Shown piece by piece: positions 40,954 through 49,925 of a stretch of DNA of 64,000 bases (the stretch's first letter is position 1; each line of letters opens with the position of its first letter). The notes beneath the pieces are model-generated. The model was not told the origin of the DNA, did not search any database, and was given only the letters and a program-made list of their open reading frames with translations. The translations under genes and the position numbers were made by a program. The stretch comes from Schaalia odontolytica (GTDB lineage Bacteria; Actinomycetota; Actinomycetes; Actinomycetales; Actinomycetaceae): contig NZ_CP102197.1 of NCBI RefSeq assembly GCF_024584435.1, forward strand, positions 2,170,001 to 2,234,000, read 5' to 3'.

Positions 40954-41008
40954 TCCGTTGTGGGTGGGGTGCTGTGGGCGGGGGAGCGTGTGGTAGATCG
41001 GCCCATCT

Positions 41009-41725
41009 ACTGGTGGTGTTAACCCACTTGTGCACAGCTAAACCCATTTACTGGAGGCTGGGCGGGTGTGACCATGTGCCGCCAGGTGGGTTCACATGCG
41101 CAGGGGTGGGCCCACGTTGCCACCAGGTGGGTTAGTGTGTGGGCCCGTGTTGTGTTGTTGCGGGCGGTGCTTGTTGCGCCGGGGGTTGGCGGACTTTTTT
41201 TCGCCAGTTCTCTTGTGCCGCGTGTCGTGTGGGCTTTCAGATTCCGCGTTTGTTCTTGTCTGAGCGTGCAGTGCACCCGATCCGTAGGCATTACACCCGT
41301 TCTGATCGGGTGCAGTGCCCCGTAACGGGTGCAGCGTCCTCGCGGTGTTGCCGGTTGAATGGTCGACTGTGGTGTCGCATTACCTCCCGAACTGGTGCAG
41401 CATTGGCCTCTCGCGCGTCGTGTAAGCGGTGCGTGTTCGCGTGAATGCTTGTTGTTAAGTGGTGTTACACCACTTAGGTGGGTATTGCACCAGTTGGGAG
41501 GTGGTGTAATGCTCCCTAACTAGTGCAGTGCTTGTGGACGCGTGTTGGTTGTGCGCATCTGCGGGAGGCGTGACCCCACTTGTGCGCAGCTAAACCCATC
41601 TACTGGAGGCTGGGCGGGTGTGACCATGTGCCACCAGGTGGGTTAATGTGCGCAGGCGTAGGGCCGGAGCAGTGGTGTCACGGGTTGTGGCTTTTCGGCG
41701 GTGGCTGCGCTCACGGTGCGTCCGG
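41009..41725. repeat. Composite intergenic island with family A and B units
   Basis: No gene in about 700 bp between converging ppdK and the CPBP gene. Two near-identical 81-bp copies (41023-41103, 41575-41655) each carry a family B unit pair: a forward word with AACCCATCTACTGG and an inverted word ending CCACCAGGTGGGTT. Another inverted B unit lies at about 41117-41140. Family A units sit at 41266-41336, including TGCACCCGATCCGTAGGC and CGTAACGGGTGCAGCG, as at 8219-8383. A variant inverted pair (TTGCACCAGTTGGGAG / CTCCCTAACTAGTGCAG) is at about 41488-41527. Function unknown. Confidence 0.8.
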
Positions 41726-42484
41726 CTAGGCGCCGGCGTGGGAGAGGAAGACCGCGCCAACGACGAGCGAGTTGTTGAGGGCGTGCAACAGCCAGGCGTA
41801 GGCCAGGTTCTTCCCCGAGCACAGGTAGGCGAGCGTGAGGGTCAGGGCCAGGGGAATGTAGGAGGGGATATCCTGCCACCCGTGGCAGTGCATGAGGGTA
41901 AAGAGCAGGCACGATACGGTCGCGACGAGCCACGTGGGGGCGTAGGCGCTGAGCGTACCGATGAGGAAGTGACGGAAGAACACCTCCTCGATGAGGGGGC
42001 CGCCGAGGGCGACGATGAAGGAGAACACGAGCCCGCCGAAGCCCTCCGTGAAGTAGTGGAGGGAACCGTCGCCAAACGAGCTCGGGGTGGACAGAGCGTT
42101 GTTCGCCAGGTTCTGGGCGATCATGGTCAGGACGAACAGGCCGAGGAGGGCGGCGACCTTGCGGATGGGGCGAGTGCGCAGGTAGGAGAAGTCCGAGAGG
42201 AAAACGCGCCCGGCGATCGCAAGCGCGAGGATAAGGAGTCCGATGTTGACGCAGTCCTGGATGAGCAGGAAGTGCTCCGATCCCACCGGCGCCAGGGTGC
42301 GCAGGAGCTGCGTGGGGTACAACGCTCCGCAGGGGATGCCGAAGATCGCGATGCGCGCCCACTCGGCTCGCGTTGGGCGAGCGGTGCGCCTCGGAGCTGA
42401 AGCGGGGCTGGTGGGCGGCGCAGGTTCTTCGGCAGCGGGTGAATGAGCGGGCCGGGACGCGGCCCTATCGCGTGTGGGAGACAT
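41726..42484 (-). CDS. CPBP family intramembrane metalloprotease-like protein
   Basis: 252 residues from the ATG at 42484, chosen because AAGGGG lies six bases upstream; the frame stays open to 42754 and a start at 42520 is also possible. A Pro/Ala-rich cytoplasmic tail leads into about seven to eight transmembrane helices. The CPBP/Abi signature is complete: LIEEVFFRHFLIG (EExxxR), a downstream LMHCHGW His motif, and HALNNS near the C-terminus. These residues form the metal site of the CAAX-processing/bacteriocin-immunity family. No bacteriocin genes are adjacent, so the substrate is unknown. Confidence 0.88.
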   Translation of the reverse strand: MSPTRDRAASRPAHSPAAEEPAPPTSPASAPRRTARPTRAEWARIAIFGIPCGALYPTQLLRTLAPVGSEHFLLIQDCVNIGLLILALAIAGRVFLSDFSYLRTRPIRKVAALLGLFVLTMIAQNLANNALSTPSSFGDGSLHYFTEGFGGLVFSFIVALGGPLIEEVFFRHFLIGTLSAYAPTWLVATVSCLLFTLMHCHGWQDIPSYIPLALTLTLAYLCSGKNLAYAWLLHALNNSLVVGAVFLSHAGA

Positions 42485-42756
42485 GCGAACCCCTTCGTTC
42501 GACGAGCCTGACTTCTCCATGGTAACGCCGCCGCTTGACAGCCGAGGGCGTTTCGTGATCATCGGTCCGGCGCGGTGGGCCGATGCCGGTGGGTGGGCTA
42601 CCCGCAGCGTCTGACCGAGTGGTAGCCTCAGAGAGAGGTGCCGCGCTACGCCTGTCGGAAGGGGGGTGGGATCGGTCTGGCGGTCAGCAAAACGGGCCCT
42701 TGGTCCCAGCGTGGAGCGGTCTTCGAGCGCTAAGGACGGCGACTGTGCGGTCACAA
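42485..42756. other. Noncoding leader between the CPBP gene and the iron operon
   Basis: Divergent intergenic region. I see no gene. The G-rich stretch at about 42620-42740 has several short complementary words and could be structured, but it matches no riboswitch consensus I know. Confidence 0.4.
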
Positions 42757-42772
42757 TTTAGGTAATCCTAAA
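42757..42772 (+). promoter_or_regulatory. DtxR/IdeR-type iron box
   Basis: TTTAGG-TAAT-CCTAAA is a perfect 6+6 palindrome in an otherwise GC-rich region. It resembles the centre of the DtxR consensus (TTAGGTTAGCCTAA). It lies 100 bp before the FTR1 gene, so iron-dependent repression of the operon is likely; it is an inference from sequence and context. Confidence 0.7.
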
Positions 42773-42871
42773 CGTAGTGCTTTCCGCTAGGCGGGCATGA
42801 CGTTACTCTCGTTGGGTAAGAATCCTACAAGCCCGGCGCCTCCCATCCGCCGGTTCTACAGGAGGTTCGTG

Positions 42872-44518
42872 ATGACAGTGCTTCGCATCCGCACGCAGGA
42901 CGTCATCCAACACTTCGTCCGCATCGTCGTCGCCGTCGTCATGGCCGTGCTCATGGCGCTCATCGTGGCAACACCCTCGCGCGCCCAGGGCCAAACCTGG
43001 GGCGACGTGGCCACCACCATCAACGGAATCATCGACGAGGGCGTCGCCGCATTTCGGGCCGGTGACGCCAAGGGTGGTAAGGACAAGGTCAACGACGCCT
43101 ACTACAAGAACTATGAGACGACCGGCATGGAGAAGCAGGTCATGGCACGCATCTCCGGGGCGCGCGTGTCCCAGGTGGAGATGGAGTTCTCCCTCCTGAA
43201 GAAAGCCATGACCGACAACGCCGCCTCCGACGTTGACACCCACGCCGCAACCCTCAAGCAGTACGTCACGGAAGACGCGGCCACCTTGGACGGCGTCTCA
43301 CCGGGGCAGGCGGGCACCGCTTCCTCCGCCGACTACAGTCCTGGCCCCTGGGGCGAGGTCGCCCAGACCATCAACGGGATCCTCGCCGAGGGGGTTGAGA
43401 CCTTCAAGGCGGGTGACGCCAAGGGCGGCAAGGACAAGGTCAACGACGCCTACTACAAGAACTATGAGACGACCGGCATGGAGAAGCAGGTCATGAGCCG
43501 CATCTCCGGGGCGCGCGTGTCCCAGGTGGAGATGGAGTTCTCCCTCCTGAAGAAGGCCATGACCGACAACGACTCCAGCGCGGTCGACGAACACTACGCG
43601 ACCCTGTCGAACTTCGTTCGCGAGGACGCCAATACCCTGGACGGCTACACGGGCAAGGCTGCCGAATCCTCCTCCGCATCCTCCCCGTGGCTCGCGCAGT
43701 TCCTCCCCTCCCTCCTCGTCATCCTGCGTGAGGGTATGGAGGCGATCCTCGTGGTCGCCGCGGTCCTGGCCTACCTGGCGAAGGCCGGGCACAAGGACAA
43801 GACCGGCATCGTGTGGGGCGGCGTTGGCCTCGCCCTGGCATTCTCCGTCGGATTGGCGGTCGTGTTCAGCTATGTCTCCTCGCTCGCGGGCGCGAACCAG
43901 GAGCTCCTCGAGGGCTTTGCCGCCCTCTTCGCCGTCGCCATGCTGATCTGGGTATCGAATTGGATGATCAACAAGTCGTCCAACGAGGCCTGGGACAGGT
44001 ACATCAAGGACAAGACGGACGCGTCCCTGACCCGGGGCTCGCTCCTCGGCCTGGCATTCATCTCGTTCCTCGCGGTCCTGCGCGAGGGAGCCGAGACGAT
44101 CCTCTTCTACGTGCCGATCGTCTCCGGCGCGGGCGCCAACGTGCACTACGTGTGGATCGGCCTCGGAGTTGGCGCCGTCATCCTCCTCGTCGTCTACCTA
44201 CTCATCCAGTTCGCGGCGCTGCGCATCCCGCTGCGTCCCTTCTTTACGATCACGTCGATCCTGCTGGCCCTCATGGCCTTCACCTTCACGGGATCGGGCA
44301 TCAAGGAACTCCAGGAGGCCGACGTTATCTCGCTGACGCCTCTGTCCGGATTCCCCACCATTGACCTCTTGGGGATCTACCCCCGAGTGGAGAACCTGGC
44401 CGCGCAGGCCTTTGTTCTCGTCCTCATCGTTGGGCTCTACTTCTTCGGAAAGGCGCGCCTCGCTCGCGAAGCCATCGCCTCGAAGCAGTCGGAAGTGAGC
44501 TCATCGGAGCGACGCTGA
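42872..44518 (+). CDS. FTR1 family iron permease with duplicated extracytoplasmic module
   Basis: 548 residues from the ATG at 42872, six bases after AGGAGG. A signal/anchor helix (about 18-38, ending PSRAQ) precedes two nearly identical modules of about 80 residues, repeating every 117 residues (DNA 42996-43226 and 43347-43577), each with GDAKGGKDKVNDAYYKNYE. The FTR1 membrane domain (about 275-540) has seven helices and both REXXE iron-binding motifs: REGME (286-290) and REGAE (404-408). FTR1/EfeU proteins move iron across the cytoplasmic membrane. As the first gene behind the iron box, next to a P19-type lipoprotein, it matches the membrane part of the FetMP/P19 type of system. Confidence 0.92.
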   Translation: MTVLRIRTQDVIQHFVRIVVAVVMAVLMALIVATPSRAQGQTWGDVATTINGIIDEGVAAFRAGDAKGGKDKVNDAYYKNYETTGMEKQVMARISGARVSQVEMEFSLLKKAMTDNAASDVDTHAATLKQYVTEDAATLDGVSPGQAGTASSADYSPGPWGEVAQTINGILAEGVETFKAGDAKGGKDKVNDAYYKNYETTGMEKQVMSRISGARVSQVEMEFSLLKKAMTDNDSSAVDEHYATLSNFVREDANTLDGYTGKAAESSSASSPWLAQFLPSLLVILREGMEAILVVAAVLAYLAKAGHKDKTGIVWGGVGLALAFSVGLAVVFSYVSSLAGANQELLEGFAALFAVAMLIWVSNWMINKSSNEAWDRYIKDKTDASLTRGSLLGLAFISFLAVLREGAETILFYVPIVSGAGANVHYVWIGLGVGAVILLVVYLLIQFAALRIPLRPFFTITSILLALMAFTFTGSGIKELQEADVISLTPLSGFPTIDLLGIYPRVENLAAQAFVLVLIVGLYFFGKARLAREAIASKQSEVSSSERR

Positions 44519-44553
44519 CCCATCACCAACCAACACGCTAAGGAGTTCATCGC

Positions 44554-45192
44554 ATGAAGCGCTCACTCTTCCGCGTCGGCGCGGCCCTGGCCACGCTGGC
44601 CCTCGCCGGCACCCTCGCTGCCTGCTCGAACAACAACGCCTCGTCCAACGACACGAAGCCCACCACCGGATCCTCGGCCGACGCCGACTCGGGTGCCGCG
44701 GCCCCCGGCGAGGACGCGGGCTTCGAGGAACAGCCCCTGGGCGACGACGTTCACGTCGGCCCGCTCGTCGTGGGCGGCGTCTACTTCCAGCCCGTCGACA
44801 TGGAACCCACCATGGGTGTGCCCGCAGCCGAGGCGTCCATGCACATGGAGGCCGACATTCACGCGGCCGCCGACAACAAGCTCGGTTACGGCGCCGGCGA
44901 CTTCGTCCCCGCCCTGACCGTCACCTACACCATCAAGGACAAGTCCGGCAACACCGTCCAGAGCGGTACCTTCATGCCGATGAACGCCTCCGACGGCCCC
45001 CACTACGGCCTGAACATCCCCAAGCTGGAAGCCGGAACCTACGACGTGACCTTCTCCATCGAATCCCCGGAGAAGAACGGCTGGATGCTCCACACCGACA
45101 AGGCCACGGGCGTCGAGGGACGTTTCTGGACCGAACCCCTGGTCGCCGAGTTCCCGGACTGGCAGTGGGATCCCACGGCCGTCTCCTGGTGA
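44554..45192 (+). CDS. P19/Tp34-type iron-transport lipoprotein
   Basis: 212 residues, ATG at 44554 after AAGGAG. The signal peptide ends in a lipobox, LAGTLAACS, so the mature protein starts at the Cys and is membrane-tethered. A Ser/Asp/Gly linker leads to an Ig-like domain of the P19 (FetP, Tp34) family with the metal-site segment PVDMEPTMGVPAAEASMHME and an aromatic segment near GFKNGWMLH-like NGWMLHTD. P19 proteins bind copper and iron in the periplasm and work with FTR1 permeases. The gene is 35 bp from the FTR1 gene, as in the Campylobacter Cj1658-Cj1659 pair. Confidence 0.9.
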   Translation: MKRSLFRVGAALATLALAGTLAACSNNNASSNDTKPTTGSSADADSGAAAPGEDAGFEEQPLGDDVHVGPLVVGGVYFQPVDMEPTMGVPAAEASMHMEADIHAAADNKLGYGAGDFVPALTVTYTIKDKSGNTVQSGTFMPMNASDGPHYGLNIPKLEAGTYDVTFSIESPEKNGWMLHTDKATGVEGRFWTEPLVAEFPDWQWDPTAVSW

Positions 45193-45246
45193 CGATCGCT
45201 TGAAGCGGGGACGAGGCGGCTCCCACCCGGGAGGCCACCTCGCCCC

Positions 45247-45262
45247 GCGCCCTTCGGGGCGC
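45247..45262 (+). terminator. UUCG-loop hairpin inside the iron operon
   Basis: GCGCCC-TTCG-GGGCGC is a stable tetraloop hairpin followed by TTTACC, 55 bases after the lipoprotein stop. It may act as a partial terminator or an mRNA-stabilising element that keeps the first two genes more abundant. Confidence 0.4.
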
Positions 45263-45315
45263 TTTACCACCGAGACCGTTGGGTCTCGGGTTGTCTTGTG
45301 TGGAGAGGAATACCA

Positions 45316-46632
45316 ATGCTTCAGCAGATGAGCGAAGCGACGTTGACGTTGCTGCTGACGATGCTCGCCGTCGGCGCCGTCATCCGCTTCATGCCGGCCG
45401 CCGGGCACGGCCGCCGCGGAAAGAAGGCCCGCCAGCTCGCCGTGTGGTTCGGCATCGCTGCGGGCGCGATCGCCTCCGTCGCGCTGACGATCATCAACGT
45501 GGAGGCTCCCAAGTCGGTCAACCGCCAGACCGTCGGCCTGTACACGCTGCCGATCGCGGTCGTCCTCGCCCTCATCTTCCTCTCGCTCCTCGCCCTGCGC
45601 TCGCGGCGCGTGCGCTCCCTCCTGCCCACGGGGGACGCCGAGGCCCGGGCCCAGTTCTCGACGGAAACGCCGGTGCCAGGGGATGCCCTCGTGCGCCTCG
45701 TCGGCGCCCTCTTTATCGCCTTCGCCCTCTTCCGCTCCGTTCCCACGGCGCTCAACCAGGCAGTCATGATGCTCTCGGGCGGCGTCGAGATCTACTCCAC
45801 TCAGGCGGTTCTCGCCATTGTCGGATACGGGCTCGCCTGGGTGCTCGTGTGTTTCCTCGCCTGGGTGTCCTACCGCCTGTGCGCGTGGAACAACCGCGTG
45901 TGGCCGGCCGCGTGCATCCTGTGTTCGCTGGTCCTCAATCACTCGCTGCTGTTCGTGCGCATCCTGAAAGCCAAGCGCTGGATCACCGTATCCAAGGGCG
46001 CGTGGAATATCATCTCCTGGTTCATCAACAACGAGGCAGTCTTCACGATCGTGGCCGCCCTGGCCCTCGGCGTCGTCGTCGCTCTCACGTGGCACGCCTC
46101 CCGCTCGATCCCGACCGTCGGTGCCAATCCCGCCGAGGGACGCCTGGGCCGGGCCCGCTCTCGCCTCTACAAGTCCATGGCGGGCACGGCGGCCGTCGGA
46201 TACCTGTGCGGGGCACTCCTCATCACCGTCGGCGTCGCGATCGGTAGCCAAGAGGTCGAGCTCTCGGCCCCCGAGGCGCACAGCGTCGTTGACGACCAGG
46301 TCAGCGTCAACCTGGCCGACATCTCCGACGGACACCTGCACCGCTTCGAGTACACGACCTCGACCGGCGTCAAGGTGCGCTTCATCGTCATCCAAAAGTC
46401 CGGGTCCTCGTTTGGCGTGGGACTCGACGCGTGCGAGATCTGCGGTCCGACCGGCTACTACGAGAAGGACGGCAAGGTCATCTGCAAGCTGTGCGAGGTG
46501 GCGATGAACATCGCGACCATCGGTTTCAAGGGAGGGTGTAACCCGATACCCATCGAGTACAAGGTCTCCAACGGGACCCTGACCGTGCCGATCTCGGTCC
46601 TCGAGGCCTCGGCTCCCATCTTCGCGAAGTAG
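45316..46632 (+). CDS. DUF2318 (Fe-S-containing membrane) protein
   Basis: 438 residues from the ATG at 45316 behind GAGAGGAA. Eight or so transmembrane helices fill residues 10-320. The C-terminal DUF2318 domain (about 350-425) has the Cys motif CEICG...GYYEKDGKVICKLC followed by GFKGGCNPIPI, a probable metal or cluster site outside the membrane. DUF2318 proteins occur with FTR1 and P19 genes (Cj1660 in Campylobacter). It probably carries electrons or metal between the lipoproteins and the permeases; this is inferred. Confidence 0.9.
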   Translation: MLQQMSEATLTLLLTMLAVGAVIRFMPAAGHGRRGKKARQLAVWFGIAAGAIASVALTIINVEAPKSVNRQTVGLYTLPIAVVLALIFLSLLALRSRRVRSLLPTGDAEARAQFSTETPVPGDALVRLVGALFIAFALFRSVPTALNQAVMMLSGGVEIYSTQAVLAIVGYGLAWVLVCFLAWVSYRLCAWNNRVWPAACILCSLVLNHSLLFVRILKAKRWITVSKGAWNIISWFINNEAVFTIVAALALGVVVALTWHASRSIPTVGANPAEGRLGRARSRLYKSMAGTAAVGYLCGALLITVGVAIGSQEVELSAPEAHSVVDDQVSVNLADISDGHLHRFEYTTSTGVKVRFIVIQKSGSSFGVGLDACEICGPTGYYEKDGKVICKLCEVAMNIATIGFKGGCNPIPIEYKVSNGTLTVPISVLEASAPIFAK

Positions 46633-46642
46633 AGGGGCACGC

Positions 46643-47920
46643 TTGTTTATCCGAATGCTGCGAGGCGCGCTCACGAGGCGAGGCAATCGTCACCTCATGA
46701 TCGCCCTGACTATCGCGCTGGGAGCCGGCGTGGCAACGTCCATGCTCTCCGTCATGTTCAACGTCGGCGACAAGGTCAACCAGGAACTCAAGTCCTACGG
46801 CGCCAACATCGTCGTGCGCGCCCAGGGGGCCGCCGTCCTGTCCGACCTGTACTCCACGGGAGAGGCCAGCGAGTCCCACGCCTACCTGCGCGAGGACGAG
46901 CTGGGCAACATCAAGACGATCTTCTGGACCTACAACATCCTCGACTTCGCGCCGCTGCTGAATGTGTCCGCCACGGATGCCTCGGGCGCCCCCGTGGCGA
47001 CCACGGGAACCTGGTTCAGCCACCACCTCGAACTCGCCACGGGAGAGAGCATCGACACCGGCTTGGACAAGCTGCGCGGATGGTGGGACGTCACGGGCGC
47101 GTGGCCGACCGATGACGATCCGAACGGCGCCATCGTGGGTGCAACCTACGCCGCCGAGCGCGGCCTGAACGTGGGGGACTCCTTCACGCTCACGCGCGCG
47201 GGCATCAGCCGCGAATTCACGGTGCGCGGCGTCGTGACCACCGGGGACGATGCCGACCGCGGTGTCTACATTCAGCTTCCCGCGGCCCAGGAACTGATTG
47301 AACGTGAGGGGGTCGTCAGCAGCGTCGAGGTCTCGGCCCTGACCACCCCCGACAACGACTTGGCCCGCAAGGCCGCGAAGAACCCGAACTCGCTGAGCGT
47401 GTCCGAGAAGGAGACCTGGTACTGCACGGCCTACGTCTCCTCCATCGCCTACCAGATTGAGGAGGTCATGACGGACTCGGTCGCCCGTCCCGTCCGCCAG
47501 GTCGCCCAGTCCGAGGGAACCGTCCTGGAGAAGACGCAGCTCCTCATGGTGCTGGTCACCGTCCTGGCCCTCATCGCCTCGGCCCTGGCCATCGCGAATC
47601 TCGTGACCGCTGGCGTCATGGAGCGCTCCAGTGAGATCGGCCTGATGAAGGCCGTGGGCGCCAAAGACAAACAGATCATCGCCCTCTTCCTCGCCGAGAC
47701 GATCGTCGTCGGACTCGTGGGCGGAGTCATCGGCTACGGAGCGGGGCTCGGCCTCGCCCAGGCCATCGGATACATGGTCTTCGGCTCGGCCATCGCCTTC
47801 GCCCCCGTCGTCGTCGGACTCGTCGCCGTCCTCGTCATCATCGTCGTCCTGGGAGCCTCCATCCCGGCGATCCGCTACCTGCTGCGTCTCAACGCGGCGG
47901 AAGTCCTCCACGGAAGGTGA
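46643..47920 (+). CDS. ABC transporter permease, FtsX/MacB type (first)
   Basis: 425 residues from a TTG at 46643 after GAGGGG. One N-terminal helix, a large extracytoplasmic domain (about 45-275) and three C-terminal helices (about 290-415) give the FtsX/MacB layout. The cytoplasmic loop after the second helix reads SSEIGLMKAVGAKDKQI, which is characteristic. The outer domain contains GANIVVRAQGAAVLSD, as in MacB-type proteins. It pairs with the next gene and with the ATPase at 49140-49925, as Cj1661/Cj1662 do in Campylobacter. The stop overlaps or nearly touches the next start. Confidence 0.9.
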   Translation: MFIRMLRGALTRRGNRHLMIALTIALGAGVATSMLSVMFNVGDKVNQELKSYGANIVVRAQGAAVLSDLYSTGEASESHAYLREDELGNIKTIFWTYNILDFAPLLNVSATDASGAPVATTGTWFSHHLELATGESIDTGLDKLRGWWDVTGAWPTDDDPNGAIVGATYAAERGLNVGDSFTLTRAGISREFTVRGVVTTGDDADRGVYIQLPAAQELIEREGVVSSVEVSALTTPDNDLARKAAKNPNSLSVSEKETWYCTAYVSSIAYQIEEVMTDSVARPVRQVAQSEGTVLEKTQLLMVLVTVLALIASALAIANLVTAGVMERSSEIGLMKAVGAKDKQIIALFLAETIVVGLVGGVIGYGAGLGLAQAIGYMVFGSAIAFAPVVVGLVAVLVIIVVLGASIPAIRYLLRLNAAEVLHGR

Positions 47921-47925
47921 GCCAC

Positions 47926-49131
47926 ATGTCCAGACGAGCAATGTTCTGGCGGATGATCACCTCCTCCATCCTGCGCCGGCGCTCCCGCGTCCTCATCGCG
48001 GTCCTCGCCGTCGCCATCGGTGCGACCACCCTGTCCGGCCTCGTCACGATCGCCGTCGACGTGCCCGCGCAGATGGCCCGCGAGATCCGCTCCTACGGCG
48101 CCAACCTCGTACTCACCCCCAGCGGGGAAGGAAGCATCACGGACGAGGCGGTGGCCGCCGCCACCGAACACGTGCCGGCCGACGCCCTCGTCGGCTCCGC
48201 AGCCTTCGACTACGAGACGGTCACCGTCAACGACCAGCCCTACGTCGCGGGAGGAACCGACCTGGATGCTGTGCGCGCCATGAACCCCTTCTGGTTCGTC
48301 GACGGCGCGTGGCCGGATGCGCCCGGGCAGACGCTCGTCGGCGAGCAGATCGCCTCCACGATCGACGTCAAGGCCGGAGACACCATCACGGTCAGCCAAC
48401 TCGATGGCAACGCGTCCGCCAAGGCCGCCCAGGCATCCGGCCAGCAGTCGGGCGCCGACGCGGCCCAGGCCTCCTCCCTGTCCCTGGAACCGCGCACCGT
48501 CACCCTGACGGTCTCCGGGATCCTCAAGACCGGTGGAAACGAGGACGGCTACCTGTACATGTCCGCCCAGGACATGTCCGCGCTCACCGGAACCCAGGGA
48601 GCGGTCTCCCTCGCGGAATACTCCATCGCCCTCGAGGGCGAGCAGCTGAGCGCGGTCGCGGACGCCATGAACGCCTCCAACCCCGACGTTCACGCTCAAA
48701 CGGTGCGGCGCCTCGCCCAATCGGACACGGGGGTTCTCAACATGCTGCGCTCCCTCCTCCTCGTCGTCACCGTCATCGTCCTGGCCCTCACCATGATCGG
48801 CGTCTCCACGACGATGATCGCCGTCGTCACCGAACGCCGCAACGAGATCGGCCTGCGGAAGGCCCTGGGCGCCACCGCCCGCTCCATCACCGCGGAGTTC
48901 ATGGGCGAGGGCGTCATGCTCGGAGCCATCGGCGGGATCCTGGGGGCGGGCGCCGGATACGGCCTGGCCACCCTGATCTCGACCTCCGTGTTCCACCGCA
49001 CCATCTCCCTGCACCCCCTCATCCTGATCGCCACCGTCGCGTGCGCGATCCTCATCGCCGTCCTCGCCTGCCTCCCGCCCGTGCGCCGCGCACTGGCTGT
49101 CGACCCCGCGCTCGTCCTGCGCGGAGAATGA
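47926..49131 (+). CDS. ABC transporter permease, FtsX/MacB type (second)
   Basis: 401 residues from the ATG at 47926, eight bases after GGAAGG; an in-frame GTG at 47917 overlaps the previous stop. The topology repeats that of the first permease: one helix, an outer domain (about 45-255, including SYGANLVLTPSGEGS), and three helices at the C-terminus with the loop RRNEIGLRKALGATARSI. The two permeases probably form a heterodimer. In the P19 system the permeases are not classical import channels and may act as mechanotransmitters. That idea is taken from the MacB family, not from this sequence. Confidence 0.9.
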   Translation: MSRRAMFWRMITSSILRRRSRVLIAVLAVAIGATTLSGLVTIAVDVPAQMAREIRSYGANLVLTPSGEGSITDEAVAAATEHVPADALVGSAAFDYETVTVNDQPYVAGGTDLDAVRAMNPFWFVDGAWPDAPGQTLVGEQIASTIDVKAGDTITVSQLDGNASAKAAQASGQQSGADAAQASSLSLEPRTVTLTVSGILKTGGNEDGYLYMSAQDMSALTGTQGAVSLAEYSIALEGEQLSAVADAMNASNPDVHAQTVRRLAQSDTGVLNMLRSLLLVVTVIVLALTMIGVSTTMIAVVTERRNEIGLRKALGATARSITAEFMGEGVMLGAIGGILGAGAGYGLATLISTSVFHRTISLHPLILIATVACAILIAVLACLPPVRRALAVDPALVLRGE

Positions 49132-49139
49132 GAAGACCC

Positions 49140-49925
49140 ATGAACACCCCAGAGAAACTCCCCGCCGATCCCCAGGCAAAGCCCGCGCACCCCCTCCTCC
49201 GCCTCGACGGCGTCTCGAAGATTTATGGCGACCTGCACGCCCTGGACAACGTCTCCCTCGAGATCCCGCGCGGCCAGTGGGTCTCCATCGTCGGCCCCTC
49301 GGGCAGCGGAAAGACAACCCTCATGAACATCGTCGGCGCCATGGACACGGCGACGACGGGCACCGTCACCCTCGACGGACACGACATCTCCGACCTGACG
49401 GCCGACGAACTCACCGAGGTCCGCTGCCGGACCATCGGGCTGGTGTTCCAACAGTTCCACCTCATCGGCCACCTCACCGCCCTCGAGAACGTCATGGTTG
49501 CCCAGTACTACCACTCGATGCCGGACGAGAAGGAAGCCATGGAGGCCCTGGACCGCGTCGGCCTCGCCGACCGCGCCACCCACCTTCCCCGCCAGCTCTC
49601 CGGCGGCGAGCAGCAGCGCGTGTGCGTCGCCCGCGCGCTCATCAACTACCCCAAGCTCGTCCTCGCCGACGAGCCCACCGGCAACCTCGACGAAACGAAC
49701 GAGGAGATCGTCCTGGACCTGTTCAACCAGCTCCACCGCGACGGCACGACGCTCATGGTCGTCACGCACGACGCGCTCGTCGCAGAGCAAGGGCAGCGCG
49801 AGATCCGTCTCGACCACGGTAAGGTCGTGAAAGAGACGTGGCACGACCACGACTCGCGCACCTTAGACCTCGCGGTCCCGGCGGACGCGCAGGCCTCCCG
49901 CAGCGGAAAGGACAAGGTACGATGA
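49140..49925 (+). CDS. ABC transporter ATP-binding protein, LolD/MacB type
   Basis: 261 residues from the ATG at 49140. Walker A is GPSGSGKTTLMN (about residues 53-63), the Q-loop VFQQFHLIGHLTALENV, the signature LSGGEQQRVCVARAL, Walker B LVLADEPTGNLD and the switch His in VVTHDALV. It is the LolD/MacB class that drives FtsX-type permeases, which fits the two upstream. A tail of about 35 residues after the nucleotide-binding domain is rich in Asp and His (WHDHDSR), possibly metal-binding. Its stop overlaps the next start by four bases (ATGA). Confidence 0.95.
   Translation: MNTPEKLPADPQAKPAHPLLRLDGVSKIYGDLHALDNVSLEIPRGQWVSIVGPSGSGKTTLMNIVGAMDTATTGTVTLDGHDISDLTADELTEVRCRTIGLVFQQFHLIGHLTALENVMVAQYYHSMPDEKEAMEALDRVGLADRATHLPRQLSGGEQQRVCVARALINYPKLVLADEPTGNLDETNEEIVLDLFNQLHRDGTTLMVVTHDALVAEQGQREIRLDHGKVVKETWHDHDSRTLDLAVPADAQASRSGKDKVR

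Noticed and set aside
42600..42740. Cobalamin or other riboswitch before the iron operon
   Set aside because: The G-rich words do not fit any consensus I know, and the DtxR-type palindrome already gives a regulatory explanation.
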